The notes below the pieces were generated by a model, which saw only the letters and a list, made by a program, of their open reading frames with translations, was not told the origin of the DNA and searched no databases. This document shows, piece after piece, positions 32,157 to 45,200 of a DNA stretch of 64,000 nucleotides. The stretch is from NCBI GenBank assembly GCA_012932295.1, contig JAAONU010000014.1, forward strand, positions 19,026,251-19,090,250. Direction: 5' to 3'. Every line of letters starts with the position of its first letter. The first letter of the stretch is position 1. Origin of the DNA: Cyclina sinensis (taxonomy: Eukaryota > Mollusca > Bivalvia > Venerida > Veneridae). Both the position numbers and the translations under genes were made by a program.

Positions 32157-32632
32157 TGAATTGTTCTAGTTTGAGAGTTTTATTTACTTTCCTTTATTAT
32201 CCCTGGCTAAATTTCCACCTTTTTTCAGTGTGTATGATCATACTTTCTAAGTGGCAAATTATAAACTAATATAATCTATAAATTTAGATACATTGAAGGG
32301 CCGTTCACTAAGTTGTAAGAACTTGTTGCCTATCACATATTTTTTCCCTATATATATTTTTTTTCCTTCTTATCTTAACTGTTTACGAAAAGGAAACGTG
32401 ATTAAAACTATGAGATACTTTCTGAAGATATGTTATTTTCCTTGTTAACAGATTACAGAAAAACGTTAAGTGACCACTCACGCATGTGTCATAGATGCAT
32501 CAATGCAGGAATAATACAGGGAAGTTTTAATCATAAAACGCTGCGCAGCCTCTAAAGCATTATCCCACAAACTAAATATTTGGATGACATATATTTATTT
32601 TGTAATAACGAGATAAGACTTCGTAAAATAAT
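31730..32632. repeat. Imperfect tandem duplication of 300-400 bp
   Basis: Block 31730-32045 and block 32228-32632 share CATACTTTCT, TATAATCTAATATAATCT, GTGACCACT, ATGTGTCATAGATG, CACAAACTAAA and GAGATAAGA in the same order. A (GA)n tract at 32121-32152 separates them. The central part of each resembles the gene A upstream block at 17760-17860. Confidence 0.6.
32121..32152. repeat. (GA)n microsatellite
   Basis: Uninterrupted GA dinucleotide run of about 32 bases. Confidence 0.95.
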
Positions 32633-32689
32633 TATTACAATAACACCGAAAAGTTTATTCCATAAAACGAAAAAATTATATTGCGATAA

Positions 32690-32860
32690 TGATCAGATCG
32701 ATAGTGTTCAGAAATTAGAGCATCGGACTCCCGGTCTGAAGGTCACTTTTTCGAACTCCACAAGAGGTAAGAGTCCTGAAGGATTCTCGGCACTTCACAC
32801 TCGTGACCCAAGAACTGGTTTGAACCAAGAAAGCCGCCATCAAATTGGATTGTGACGAAT
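32690..32860 (+). repeat. tRNA-derived SINE relic
   Basis: The plus strand has TTAGAGCATCGGACTCCCGG, resembling a tRNA D-arm to anticodon region, followed by TTTCGAACTCC like box B. A non-tRNA body continues to about 32860. Degraded, and not a functional tRNA gene. Confidence 0.5.
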
Positions 32861-34149
32861 TTGGATGATTTGTGATGTTTGTCGCCCATCCATATTATCG
32901 ATGTAGTAAAATTGCGAAGTTATATTTAAATGGTAATCTGAAAAGAAGTGTTTTCTGCGTCACCGCTTTTATTTTACAGTTAGAGTTACCTCCCTAATAC
33001 ACATATCGCTTTTAGTGTTAACCGAATATGTAAACACAAGTTAACTGCCTAAAAATTAAATGGATTATGCGCAATAACTAAATTGTACATGTGATTACAT
33101 CTATATGCAGTATTTCTCCAGATATTGATAGTTTTCTTCTTGTTTTAATGTTTTTGTCCATGCTGGTAAAAAAATGTCAGTGTAAACATTCATAACCATC
33201 ACATGCCTTGAACATTATGCTGCGAAATTCATGTAACTACTGGAAGAATACATCTGTACCTTTGTGTCTACACCATTAGATTATCTGACATTTTTATTCC
33301 GAAAAATCTGTTGATTAGGGGTGGAGTATTATTATTATGGCTTTATTGTCTGTTTGTTGTGTTCGTCTTACCGTCGCAAATTCGTGCTCCGCTTGTTATT
33401 ACAACCACTTCGCTATAACATAAAGCTTAAATTACATTTAGATAAGCCTTTCAAAAAATTATTACTCAGCGCTATTTATTTATGTATCTTCGTGCACTAT
33501 TTCGCAGGCACAGAACTCATCAATGAATTTATTTCTTGAAAACAACCGAACATCTAAAATTAATTAAAACAAGCTCGGACGCATTTATCCCTATTTGCGG
33601 CTCTCTTTGCTGTTCTATTCGTGGTGCTAGTTTTAACGTCTTTTGTAATGGAACATGTAACAACGCATATTTCTTTTAGTCATTTAATTATTTTCAGGCT
33701 CAGTACACACAATATTCTAATTCTTTAGTATCTGATATAAGACTTAGTACATATATATTAATCATATAAATATTATATATAGGATGAAAGTAAAAATCTA
33801 CACATCACAAGAAAATCGTTCGAATATTGTATTAAAGATAACATGCAGTTTGATACAAAATATAATACTATGTATGTACGGGCAATAATATAATGAATAC
33901 ATTATAAAATATAATATTCAAAAACTCAACTACGATCAGCTAATGTTTGTAATTTAGTTTAGCTGAAAAGGGAAATATATTTAAAACAAGGGTGCCCTTG
34001 TCACAAAATACCCGACACAGAGGCTTTGCAGAAGATGTGGGCATAATGGATAAAAAAGAGGTGTTAGTAGGGAGGCAAGTTTGACTATTTCTAGTGCTGG
34101 ATAGTGAAACAAACATTTGAAATGAACTTCTGATCTCTAAGTGTAAAAA

Positions 34150-34390
34150 ATGACCTTTGACCTAGAGCCCAGATTCATGCGCGCAACACTATGTTTCATG
34201 ATGGTGAACTTTTGTATCAAGTAATACTAAAACCCCTCAACGCATTTGGAAAATATGTTCCCCGACAAAATCTGGACATTTCATCATCTCTTTCATCGTG
34301 ATCTTGACCTTACATATATGGACCAGAATTATGCGTGTAACCCTCAGTCTTGTGATGGTGAAACTTTATGTTAGAATCCCTCAATTCATG
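34150..34390. repeat. Dispersed repeat with two related halves
   Basis: TGACCTTTGACCTAGAGCCC followed by ATGCGCGCAACACTATGTTTCATGATGGTG-like text recurs about 165 bp later as GATCTTGACCTTACATATAT then ATGCGTGTAACCCTCAGTCT then GTGATGGTG. The pattern looks like a common molluscan intergenic repeat, an identification made from memory of the pattern only. Confidence 0.45.
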
Positions 34391-37300
34391 ATGAAAAGTA
34401 TAAATTTTAGGTCTTGGATTTCCAGGCTATACCCTCGAATTTTATAACCAGAACTCATCGTTAAAGATAACTACTCGCAGTTTTACTTCGGTTAATATTG
34501 ATATCACAGTGCATGGTTTAGTTTTGGAGATAACATGATGTTTTGACAAACATTAACGTTAACCGTTCAAAACTGACGAAGAAATGAAGGGTACACGGTT
34601 TCTGCCCGACTTGAACGCCCTGAATTGAAAATGTGGAAACAAACGACAATTTAAACTGAAAAAAAATACCAGACTGCTTTGCGATATTTGTTCGAAATTC
34701 ATGCCTTTCGAAAACTGGCTTCATTATATATTTGCGAACGTGGATTTTATGATAGAAAAATAATTCAGATTTAATAGCTTTAAGTGTACCATGCAACGAT
34801 TCCAACAATGTTACGCTATATGTATAATGTAACAGTTTAAAAGTTCAAACTTTTTCTTTTATACAAACTAAGCTATAACACATCGTTTTTTTAAGGATTT
34901 TGCGATTGCAAGTAACAATGCAATATACAATAATATTACAATTTACATGTATATAATGTCTTAGAATAAATAGAGGGTTGTTTTTAGACAAACCCTTATG
35001 TCTTCTCCTCGATATATCCCATCCCATTGCGTTACCATTTCATGTTATTCGGACTTGGACAGATTAGAATTAGAGGAAACGAAAGCATACAATTTATGTA
35101 GCAGTTTTATTAAAATTTATGATGCTTCTCACTTGGGCATAATTGACAATAAATAAGCAAGTGCTTGCAAATACTTATAAGGATGAAAAGTAGTGTGCCC
35201 ATGTTCACTGAATAAATGTTTATCAGTAGGTAATAAAGAAATGGCACGAATATGTATATTGAATTGCTACAGATATAAAACAAACACGTTTTGCCATTCC
35301 GCCTATCAACATCTGTTAAGTGTTGCAATACCTACCAAATTCATGGTAGTCAGCCAAGATCTATGTTATACTAATATACAGGTTTTCAGAGTGTTGTATT
35401 ACTGCAATTTAGATTTGGTTCCACATGTCTTGTATAGAATTCATATTAACACAAAAATTACTTTCAAAATACATCGTCAACACATTTATTTAAGGGCATG
35501 ATTTGGTGACTTCAAACTTGATATCAGTCCCATTAATAGTATATAATATCTTTGAGGTTAATATTTCAGAAGCAACACGTTTCCATATCAATAGGTTATT
35601 GTAAGATGAAAAGGAATATAACGAAAATAATGAAAAATGGGGAGATACCCCTAACTACGGGGTTAAATTAAACGAGGAGGGTATTTGGTACCCGGACTGA
35701 GTAGGAGTAGTACTGCTAGCGGTGGGATGCTCCTACCCCCTGCACAAAATATAGAAATTTAAAACGCTTTAAAAAATGAAGGTTGTATCTTATTGGCTGG
35801 AGGAGTTGGGTAGGGGGCGGGGTACTTCTAGATGTAAGATGTAAGGGGAGGGGATTTTGGTACTTCAGTGGATTGAAGGGGTGGTACCCTCAAGTTCTGT
35901 CATTAAAATAAAATAAACAAAGACAGGAGGAGGGAGGTCGGTCAAGGCCTACATCGTCCCTTAACTTAGGTTTCGGCAAAAATTCAAAACTCATGTGCAG
36001 AACTTCATCTGCTAATTAACAGTCCTTTAAATTTTCGTTAGACTACCTCAAATACTTTCGGAGATATATGCAACACAAAATGTGTTTCTGGCATGCATAT
36101 TAAACTTAGTCAAGGTTCATAACTCTTCTATAAGTGGTTCAAATACACAGTTGCACTACGGCATGTTCTGATTGATATTCCTGTATTTTATTTTAATTAC
36201 TCAATATGTCATAAATAAACGAATAATAATATAATAATACAAGCAATATGTCGTACCCCATAGTAAGTGGTGGTGGTGGTGGGATGGTGGCGAGGACATT
36301 TTTGTTTCTGTAGAATTAGTAAGAAAGTGGTTTATGATGTTATATCAATTTTAATTCTAGGAATGTAGTATTAAAAATTTGTAGTATCATGTTTCTCTTT
36401 ACCAGTTACAAATGGTTCGACTATATAGTATTTAAAGGAGGCATAATTTATCAAAACAGTAATACAACGTCAATATAACTAGCAGCATTTGTGTACACTC
36501 ATCTGCCCAACAAACACATAATTTGCTTTGGATTTGTGATAATACATCGTCATCCTTGAGCTCTGAAAAGAAAGCAAGTAAGCATTTAACAATTTATTTT
36601 TTCAGATTCTTTTTAATTGTACCTTGAATGTATGCTGATAAGCGATAAACAAAATAGCTGTCTGAAATGAACTATATATTTAAATTTAACTAGGACAAGA
36701 AAATGTTGGACTAAACTGCACGGTACTACTACAACAGCTCAACATTTATTTCCCTTCCTCACGATATCTAAACAAATAAAGGGACAAATCATAAATATTA
36801 CCGATTTTATACTGCTTATGTATTTTATTTTCTCGTTCTCTAAAGGTCAAATATAATTGATAATTTAAATATAAAAATGTGTTTCTTAATGTTTCCTTAA
36901 GGTAGATATCAACCATATAAGTTTTCAAACAAGAACTATGAAAAGACTAATATTATTGTATTCAGTTTGCCGCTTGTACTTGCTGATAGAATTTTTTGAC
37001 TGACACATCACATTGACACTGGGCAACTCTTCATTCAATACTTTTAACATTTCAAAGATTATGAATAAAATGGAATACTAGCAATTCTATGTTATGCTTC
37101 TTAAAAGCATCTGTACCCTTATTTGTGACGTGTCTTGTTTGGAGGGCTAGCGTGCATTTTCAAACGAACTATAACACACACACACTTCAACTTCATTGTG
37201 CCCAAACATAATTAGGGTAATCATATCAAAATAAAACGTTTGATACAATACGTGTAACTTTTGAAAATAAATTGTTTTACATTTTTGAAAACTAAAAAAA

Positions 37301-38421
37301 ATCAAAGCCAATACACAAAAAGAAATGTTCTAAAGACCAAAAAGACGTACAGCTGACTTACAAACAGCTTAACGAAGCTGAATTCATTTTAAGTTGCATT
37401 TTGTTATTGAAAAGATTATCATTGAAAAGAAATATATTATATATTATACTATCATATATAAACCAGCCCTATTCCGTAAACCATTTATTTCTGTCGTTTT
37501 ATTCTGGTTTTATTATAGTTATACTTTCCTTTAGCGGCTAGTTATATAATCCGTTCGAAGAGATATACTACATAAGCAAGTTAAAGAGAATGGTGTTTTT
37601 AACCCTTTCAGACACATTTACTAAGAGCAGGGGGAACAAGTTTAAACGTTGTTAAAAAGTTCAAGTACCTGCTGATGTTTGAGAAGTTGTTAAATAAAAA
37701 CAGGCACGCCCGCAAAAGGCTTTGGGTCTCTGAAATTTAAATAAGCAATCACAGCAATTGGAAACAGCAATCACGTTTGTCCATCTGTATTTCTATCTGA
37801 TAGTCTCGATCATGCCATAAGTTAAACATATTGAAGGTAGATTCAGAAATCAGTAGGAAGTAATATTTTGTCATTTGTCTGTCTGAATGTTGCTTGTTCA
37901 AAGGTCTGGCCAAATATCTGGACTCTCCTCTTCTAATTACTGAGGTTGGCTTATTTTTTTTACATGGATTGACAGTAGTATGCAGATTGTAAATGAACGT
38001 TTGTTTGTTTGTTTTACAAGTCTTGTCTGTCTGTAAATCTTGCAGAAGGATATTCCTGAAACTTGACATACGTGTACAGGATAGCAACGGATATTTTTAT
38101 TTATTCTAATTATACCACGGAAGCTAGAGTGTTCATTCCCTAATACTGCTTTAAGTATAACGTTTTTAACGATTTTCAATAACCTGGGTATAATTGGCTT
38201 AATAAATATTGTGCGGACAACTTGAATAACTTGGATGCTTTCATCATTTTTTTGTATAGAGATAAGATTTAAATATAATCTTACAATTATGAGCATTGTC
38301 ACAGCTACAACTGCCCTTGTAACGAATCTAACTGAATCATAAAGCACAGATGTTGTTACTGTCTAATTAACACCACCTGTAACAAAAATATCCTGAAAAA
38401 AAAAAAATATATATATACACA

Positions 38422-38427
<6 letters not shown>

Positions 38428-38472
<45 letters not shown>

Positions 38473-38486
38473 TGTGTGTGTGTGTA
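38428..38486. repeat. (TG)n microsatellite
   Basis: About 59 bases of TG repeats with one GCGC interruption, preceded by a short (AT)n run. Confidence 0.95.
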
Positions 38487-39031
38487 GCTGGTTCTCAGTA
38501 ACGTATTTTCTGAATTTTAAATTGACTCAGCAAGCGACGATATGCTCATGTTAGATATTGCCTTGGCCAGAGAATTGTGTTAGTTAAAAAAAACAGGTTT
38601 GCTGAATTGATCCGAGTGTTCTTTGTTTTATGATAAAGGAATGAGATTATTATGCTGTGTTATATTAATTTCTATATATTGCTTATATTAAAAGTAAATT
38701 TTTGACAATCTGACTTGCAGATCGCTTAACACATTATAACACCAGTAAAATCATTTGCTGAAACAATAGTGTTTAAGTAAAAAATGACATTTTCTTTTGG
38801 CACGAATAAGGATTAAGTTTTATTTAATTTCGGGAGTTTCTCTCCAATTCTCTGAGTATCAGAGCTGTATAAACGTCATGAACCCGATCTTAATTGAAGA
38901 CATGATTTTGTGTTTAGCGATACTTGTTACAAAGACATGGCGTGGGAATGGTGAGTTAAGTATAGGAAAGAAAAGAAAAAAAGGAAGAAATGAGTGAAAC
39001 AGTACAACAAGTGGAAAATATTGTCATTATT

Positions 39032-39634
39032 TGACCGACGTCACGGGAAAAAGGGCACTCGGGCATTTGGTATACTAGTGAAATATACTGAATCGAAAAT
39101 CAGCAAAAATGGCAATTTTTTTGTACTCTTCCAATCTAAAATTAAAGTGAAATATTGATAGCCTGAATATTTTCCTCCACAAAAATGACTATTATGTATC
39201 AAATTTCTTGATTACCATTACCATGGAAACAGTTTTTGGGGACAGTTCTTCCTTGTATAAAATAATATCAACTAAACAAAACACAATTTTGAATGATAAC
39301 AATGATATTTTTGTATTTTGGATACACTGAAAATGTATAGAATCTTAAAAATGAAATAGGTAAAATTTAAGTGTCTGAAATATACCATGTTAATCTTATT
39401 CCAACTGGAACGTAGATATAATCTGACGTCAAATTATGGTATGTGATGTCATTTTAAAGAACATCAAATTTGCCCATGATGTTCCTCTTAAACATAAAAG
39501 TACGTCGTATTTGCACTATGCAGGAAGCTGAAATTTTCAGACATTAATTCTGGGATATTATTTGTTCAAAAAAAGTAAAAAGGTCAGTTTCCAAAAGTAA
39601 TGTCGGAGTGCCTTTTTTCCTGTGTAGTTGGTCA
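39032..39634. mobile_element. MITE-like element, about 603 bp, imperfect terminal inverted repeats
   Basis: Left end CACGGGAAAAAGGGCACTC (39042-39060) pairs with right end GAGTGCCTTTTTTCCTGTG (39606-39624). Weaker pairing extends outwards to TGACC...GGTCA. The interior has no open frame of note. It is non-autonomous by inference, and its target duplication was not resolved. Confidence 0.55.
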
Positions 39635-40266
39635 TTTAAAAAGGGTAGACATAATTAACTTTCTCAACTTATTATGCTATTTTACAATGTATATAATATA
39701 AAAGTTTAGATAATCAGTATGATTGTCAGCTCTTAATTTACACCTAAGCGGATAGTGCAAGATCGGCATTCATCAATGTTGCCTTACAGAGCTCTGAACT
39801 CTTATTAAATCATTCTCGGATATTTCCCTTTCCTTATCATACTGAAAACAAAACAACAACAACACATTTTGATAGGCTTGCATGGCCACTTTGACCAGTA
39901 TTTTGTGTTCCAGAGATACCAACTTCCCGTTTCTACGATCACGTTTTTCACCTCAGAAATTAATTCTAATGAGTTGGTTCTGCTTTGTAGCATGTTGTTA
40001 AAGCTTACTATTTTACAAATAAACCATTGGAATATCTTCTATCTGCCAGTATCTACAAATTCTAATAACAGCTTTACACAAAAATTAACTAATACTTCGT
40101 TTATTTGTTCTATGATGTTGTTCGCCATTTTCTGCAACACGTATAATCGGTGTTCTTCTAATATTCATGTAACAACATATTTGTATTCAATACACTTATC
40201 AATATATTTATTAGTTAGTGAATTACTTTGATCAATACTGATAAATACTTGGACCCTTAAATTTTT

Positions 40267-41125
40267 TTTATGTTAACGATATGTCCGCAGTATTCAAAAA
40301 TAAACTGTTACTCTATGCCGGCGACTCGGCTATTTCGGAACCTGGTAAGATAAGGTTATCTCTTGAGAAAGATTTGACTCAGGATCTTGAAATGGTTAGT
40401 CACTGGTTAGTAGATAATACGTTGTCCCTTTATTTGGGAACAACTGAGTATAGTATTTTTGGTTCTTAGCAAAAACTTAAGTCAAACAAAAACCTTAATA
40501 TTGCGTGTAATGGGCTGGTTATTAATTGAACGTCATCGGTCAAGTGTTAAGGTGCCACTCTAGAACAGAGTTTAACAGGTGAATCTATGGCTATTATATA
40601 AAAAGGCAAATGCAAAGTTAAAATTTCTGTATAGAAAACAGGCTTATCTTACTGATTGTGTTATCTCTTATTCAATGTCATTTTGACTATGTTTGTCTTT
40701 CTGGTATCATGGGTTAACCACATTTTTGAAAGACGAGCTACAGGTTACCCAGAACAAATTGGTCTGATTCGTTTACAATTTGGAGCATAGGTCACATATT
40801 AACAGACAACATTTTATCTCCTTGGGCTGTGTTACAGGTATTCATAAGTGTGGATCAAATTACACTCTGTTATGTTTTTTTTTAAATTAAGAATGGTCAA
40901 TCTTCTGGCTATATGAGCAAACACTTTGTAACACAGGATTATGTACATGCATACAGAACTAGGTCAAGTGAACAGTGATTATTTATGCTTCTCAAGGTTA
41001 AAGGTTTTGGGGGTAGTCCTTTCCGTACTTAGGTTGTAAGTTATGGAACATGCTTCCTCCCCAAATAAGACAAATGTCTTACCAGCTTCAAAAGGGCAGT
41101 AAAATATCACTTTTTAGAATTTAAA
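40267..41125 (+). pseudogene. Decayed LINE reverse-transcriptase fragment
   Basis: The plus strand keeps YVND-like MSAVF, LLYAGDSAI (RT YADD region with Asp to Gly), VSHWLVDNTLSLYLGTTEYSIFGS, NLNIACNG and, after many stops, KTNVLPASK-type residues matching a LINE RT thumb and tail. It is older and more damaged than the LINE at 30015. Confidence 0.65.
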
Positions 41126-42100
41126 CGATGTGTAATAATTTAGTATTACTGATACTAGCGTTTAGTCTCACATTTATTGTGTTTTACTAAGATTCTTACT
41201 TTTTTAAACCTGTGATATTTGTGTAAGTTTTTTATAAGTCTTTCATTTTTTTTATTTATTTAACGTTGGGAATGGAGCAATTACACGATTCTAGTCACAC
41301 TCATATCAATAAGTTTTTTTAGTTGTACTCAGTGTCACTCCTTTATAACATACATGTGATTAGTGAATTATAATAGAAAAAGTAGTTGCAATGATTGATA
41401 CATTTACACAAAGTTAAGCAATATGATCGGTTAAACTGCATGGTGGTCAAATATCAGGGATACAAGTTTCCACCACACACCACACCGGTGACAGGCATTA
41501 GATATATGACAACACTGATTATATGTAAGGGAAGACTTTTTGAACAACACTGAACAAATAGCGTTGTTGTGAATTATTAATACTCAAGTTCACAGTTCAG
41601 TTAAAATTTTAATTGTGCACTGTCCATAAACAGTTTTTGTCTTTTCTATTTGCGTCTTTTGTAAGGTTTTTACTATCTAATGTTATTTTTTTTTTGCGAC
41701 TGAAAGAAAGCCGACCACACAATAAGCATAAAACATGGTTGCTGACCCTTCTTTTATTTACAATGCCTTTCAAAAATCGCAAATGTTTTCAGTAATGTAA
41801 TAAAGCAAACGATTGTGTAAACAAGCTAATCGCTTGCATTTTGCAGTATTTGAAGTCAGAAAAAGATATAAAAGAGTGCGATCGTAAATTCCTTGGTGTA
41901 CTTAGGCTCACAGTAGGTTTTTCAAGATTACATCTAACATAAACAGTATGTTTTCACAGTCATATTTGAATGTTTGTGTCATTGTACATATTTCTGTCAT
42001 TCATATCGCCGTTGTAGCATTTGACATTTAAGCTTAAAGCAGGATTTGATGTCAGCCCGGTACTTTCATACATGGCAATTAATGACACGCTGATATTTCA
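41126..42100. other. Intergenic stretch downstream of gene B
   Basis: No recognised feature. It lies beyond the gene B polyadenylation signal. Confidence 0.4.
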
Positions 42101-42121
42101 AAACAAATCTTTTCTTTAAGT

Positions 42122-42127
42122 TTTATT
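42122..42127 (-). terminator. Polyadenylation signal of gene B
   Basis: AATAAA on the minus strand 71 bases after the gene B stop codon, followed by AT-rich sequence. Its position fits a short 3' UTR. Confidence 0.6.
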
Positions 42128-42197
42128 GATGAAAATATTTAAGCAATGCACATTGAACGCGCAGCGATCCTTCACATCCCGGTTTCCAGCAACATAT

Positions 42198-42235
42198 TTA
42201 AATGCTCTTTGATACTTCATATTCATGTTCGTTCT
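42198..42235 (-). CDS. Gene B last exon, tail end and stop
   Basis: Acceptor TTATCTTTCAG, then ENEHEYEVSKSI and TAA at 42200-42198. It joins in phase 1 to exon 42725-42669 (codon GAG). The YEVS tyrosine lies eight residues from the C-terminus. AATAAA follows 71 bases after the stop. Confidence 0.7.
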
Positions 42236-45200
42236 CTGAAAGATAAAACAAGAATAAATGTCGAAACAGTATTTTAGTTTTAGTATTTTACTGGCTAATC
42301 GCATTTGTTTTTGTAAATCAGTTGTGAAATAAAATACTAATTTAATACAAACATTTACCAGTTTTATAGATAACGCTTTTCTCAACAAAAAGATACTGAG
42401 AGCAAAATAGGTAGGCTGTGTGTGTTCATGTGAGATCATTTTGGATAAGTACCTTGAAAAGACATATTATCGCGAGCTGATAAGCGAGTCCTATGTCAAC
42501 TTCTCAGCAGTGTTCGAAATAAAGAAATAATTAACAAACATATATTTTCGAACAAAAAAATACGTGGACTTCCATAAAAAGTAAATTCTAAATTTCTATT
42601 TTTAAGAATTATGATTATGTATGGCTGTTTAAAACATTCGTTATTACGAAACCAAGATGTATTTTTACCACTGGATCCTCGAATGGTCTCATACGTGGAC
42701 TCCATAATTTCAGCTGCAGCTACATCTGCAAGAAAACATGACTAAAAAGTATTTCATGTCAAGCATCTCGTATATTTTGTCATTTTGCAAGAAAACGTAT
42801 CAATTAATAATTCTTATAAGTGTTTGTTCTTAATGCGGACGTGTTATTCTCTCTGATTCAGAGTTACTATGGTCAGTAATATTGCATGTTTTCAAAAATG
42901 AAACGGTTGTTTACTAATACATTGTGCATAAAGGACTCACCAAATATTATGCAAAGTCAATCAGCAAATTGTTAGTGCTTCCAATATAAAAGTTACCTAT
43001 CATTTGATATCAAAGTACTACTTTTCCGACGCGTGAACTTTATCGAGATTTGAGAATGTGTAAATCTTATAAAATATCAGGCACCTGCTGAATCTTGTAC
43101 ATTTGTAAATGTAAGAGTTGTATCCGCAACCGATTTGCTACCCCTGAAATATAACGTATTTCAAATCGATAAATTAAGTAAACATATTTCAGGCATGACT
43201 TATACAAAACTAGGCAATCGGAACTTTTATATTAAATGGATAATATATGTAAAACTGACCTTATAACAGAAACCAGCATTGTTGCAACCATTTTTGAAAT
43301 AAAAACCATTTTTGAAATAAATATTTCAAAACTGGTTCTTATTTAAAAAATGGTTGCAATGTTAAACCACTTTTGAAATAACCACTTTTGAAATAAAAAC
43401 TTCATGTTGAAGTCAGTTTCTACTTTTGTTCTCATAAAGATTCTCATATCACCAGGCGCTAACCTGACATTGAGGAGACCACACTTACATAATTTTACCT
43501 TGAAATTACCTTTCTCCTTCATACACGGTCCGTACCTATAAAAATTAATTGTCATGTATGTTTATTTCAAAAGTGGTAATGTCCAACCACTTTTGAAATA
43601 ACCATTTTTGAAACAAGAACCACTTTTGAAATAAACATTTACTTGTCATTTTTATAAGTTCGGACGGTGTATGAAGAAGAAAGGTACTTTCAACTTGAAG
43701 GTAAAATGATGTCATTATACTCTGCACGTGGTCAGATCAGAGGCTGGAGACATCAGAAGGCTTATGAGAGCAAAAGTAAAAACTGACTTCAACTTGAACA
43801 TTTTATTTCAAAAATGGTTATTTCAAAAGTGGTTGGACATTGCAACTATTTTTGAAATAAACATTTACTTGTCATTTTTATAAGTTCGGATCGTGTATGA
43901 AGAAGAAAGGTACTTTCAACTTGAAGGTAAAATGATATCATTATTCTCTGCACATGGTCACGTCAGCGGCTGGAGACATCAGAAGGTTTGTGGAAGCAAA
44001 AGTAAAATCAAACTTCAACTTGAAAATTTTATTTCAAAAATGGTTATTTCAAAAGTGGTTGGACATTACAACCATTTTTGAAATAAGATCCACTTTTGAA
44101 GTATTTATTTCAAAAGTGGCTTTTATTTCAAAAATGGTTGCAACACAGCATGTTTATCGATTAATGGGTAAACATGTAAACATTTCTAATCAAATAATCA
44201 AGAAAATGTTAATATAACGAATTAGTAAAGTAACCTTAAAAAACATTTTTCATCAATATCATGAGACGTATTGTACTTGAAAGGAAAAAGAAAATAAGCA
44301 ATTGACCTGATTTTTACAGTGTAATATTTCTTTTCGCGATTATACGGCAATCGAATGTAATTCTTTCAGAGGTTTGCATATAGATTTGCAAAAGTTACTT
44401 ACACATTTCTGAAAGCGGATTCGTTTTTTCTTTTACACATACACGCTGTTATGATAATACCTGCAGTTAACAGCATAACTGCAGTCACAAGAGTTCCTGC
44501 AAGGGCTTGAATCACGGTTGATGTGTCTATCTTGTCAATGATATCTATCAATTATAAACTTATTTATTAAAAGTTATTTAGTTGATTAAATGGATGAAAT
44601 ATCAACGCTTCTTGCAAAAGTACATGTAATACGCTGTGAAAGCTATGCTACTCTCCCTGCTTCTTAAGCCATTTAGGAAAGATCCATTCATCTTATTTAT
44701 GTATTGGTCTTTTTGCATTAAATGCACTTCTTCTGTAGGAATCTTTACTTCTGTCTTCAAGACACATTACCTAAACATAGTTGTTGAAATAAGTAACGTC
44801 AACTTGAAATTTAATTTATTTATTTTTTTATTTTGTCCAAATGGTGGGTAAAACTAAAAAATGAATACTACCGTTCTCACAGAGTTTCCCCCGCCATCCA
44901 AGTTTACATTCTAAGCAAGAGCCATCTGTTTTTCTGCAATGTGACTCATTTTTGCAGTTACGGCTACATTTATGAGTACAGTTTAATCCATACCAACCGT
45001 CACTGCATTCTGTGCACAAAATATTTAAATATATTATTAACATCTGTAAGGGAAAAGGCAAAAAATCATCGAACTATATATAGGCGCACAATGAATTTAT
45101 AATAGGCAAAGGGACGTGTATTTTCATGTATTGCTCCGTGTTTTATGCCTTGTAGACATTTTTTTTTGTATTTATATAGAAAAAACTTACTAATACTGTT

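Larger units (their letters stand above)
32870..39031. other. Mostly featureless intergenic stretch
   Basis: About 6 kb of AT-rich DNA. Apart from the dispersed repeat at 34150-34390 and the microsatellite at 38428-38486, only short chance open frames were seen. Confidence 0.4.

Noticed and set aside
42430..42475. Possible extra gene B tail exon between 42669 and 42235
   Set aside because: A TAG acceptor and a GTACTT donor flank a short open segment, but direct joining of 42669 to 42235 already gives a coherent frame and stop. The extra segment adds a hydrophobic stretch unlikely in a tail.
43280..44145. CRISPR-like array of short repeats
   Set aside because: Units occur in both orientations with irregular spacing and recurring modules instead of unique spacers, in a eukaryotic intron. 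It is a foldback-like element.
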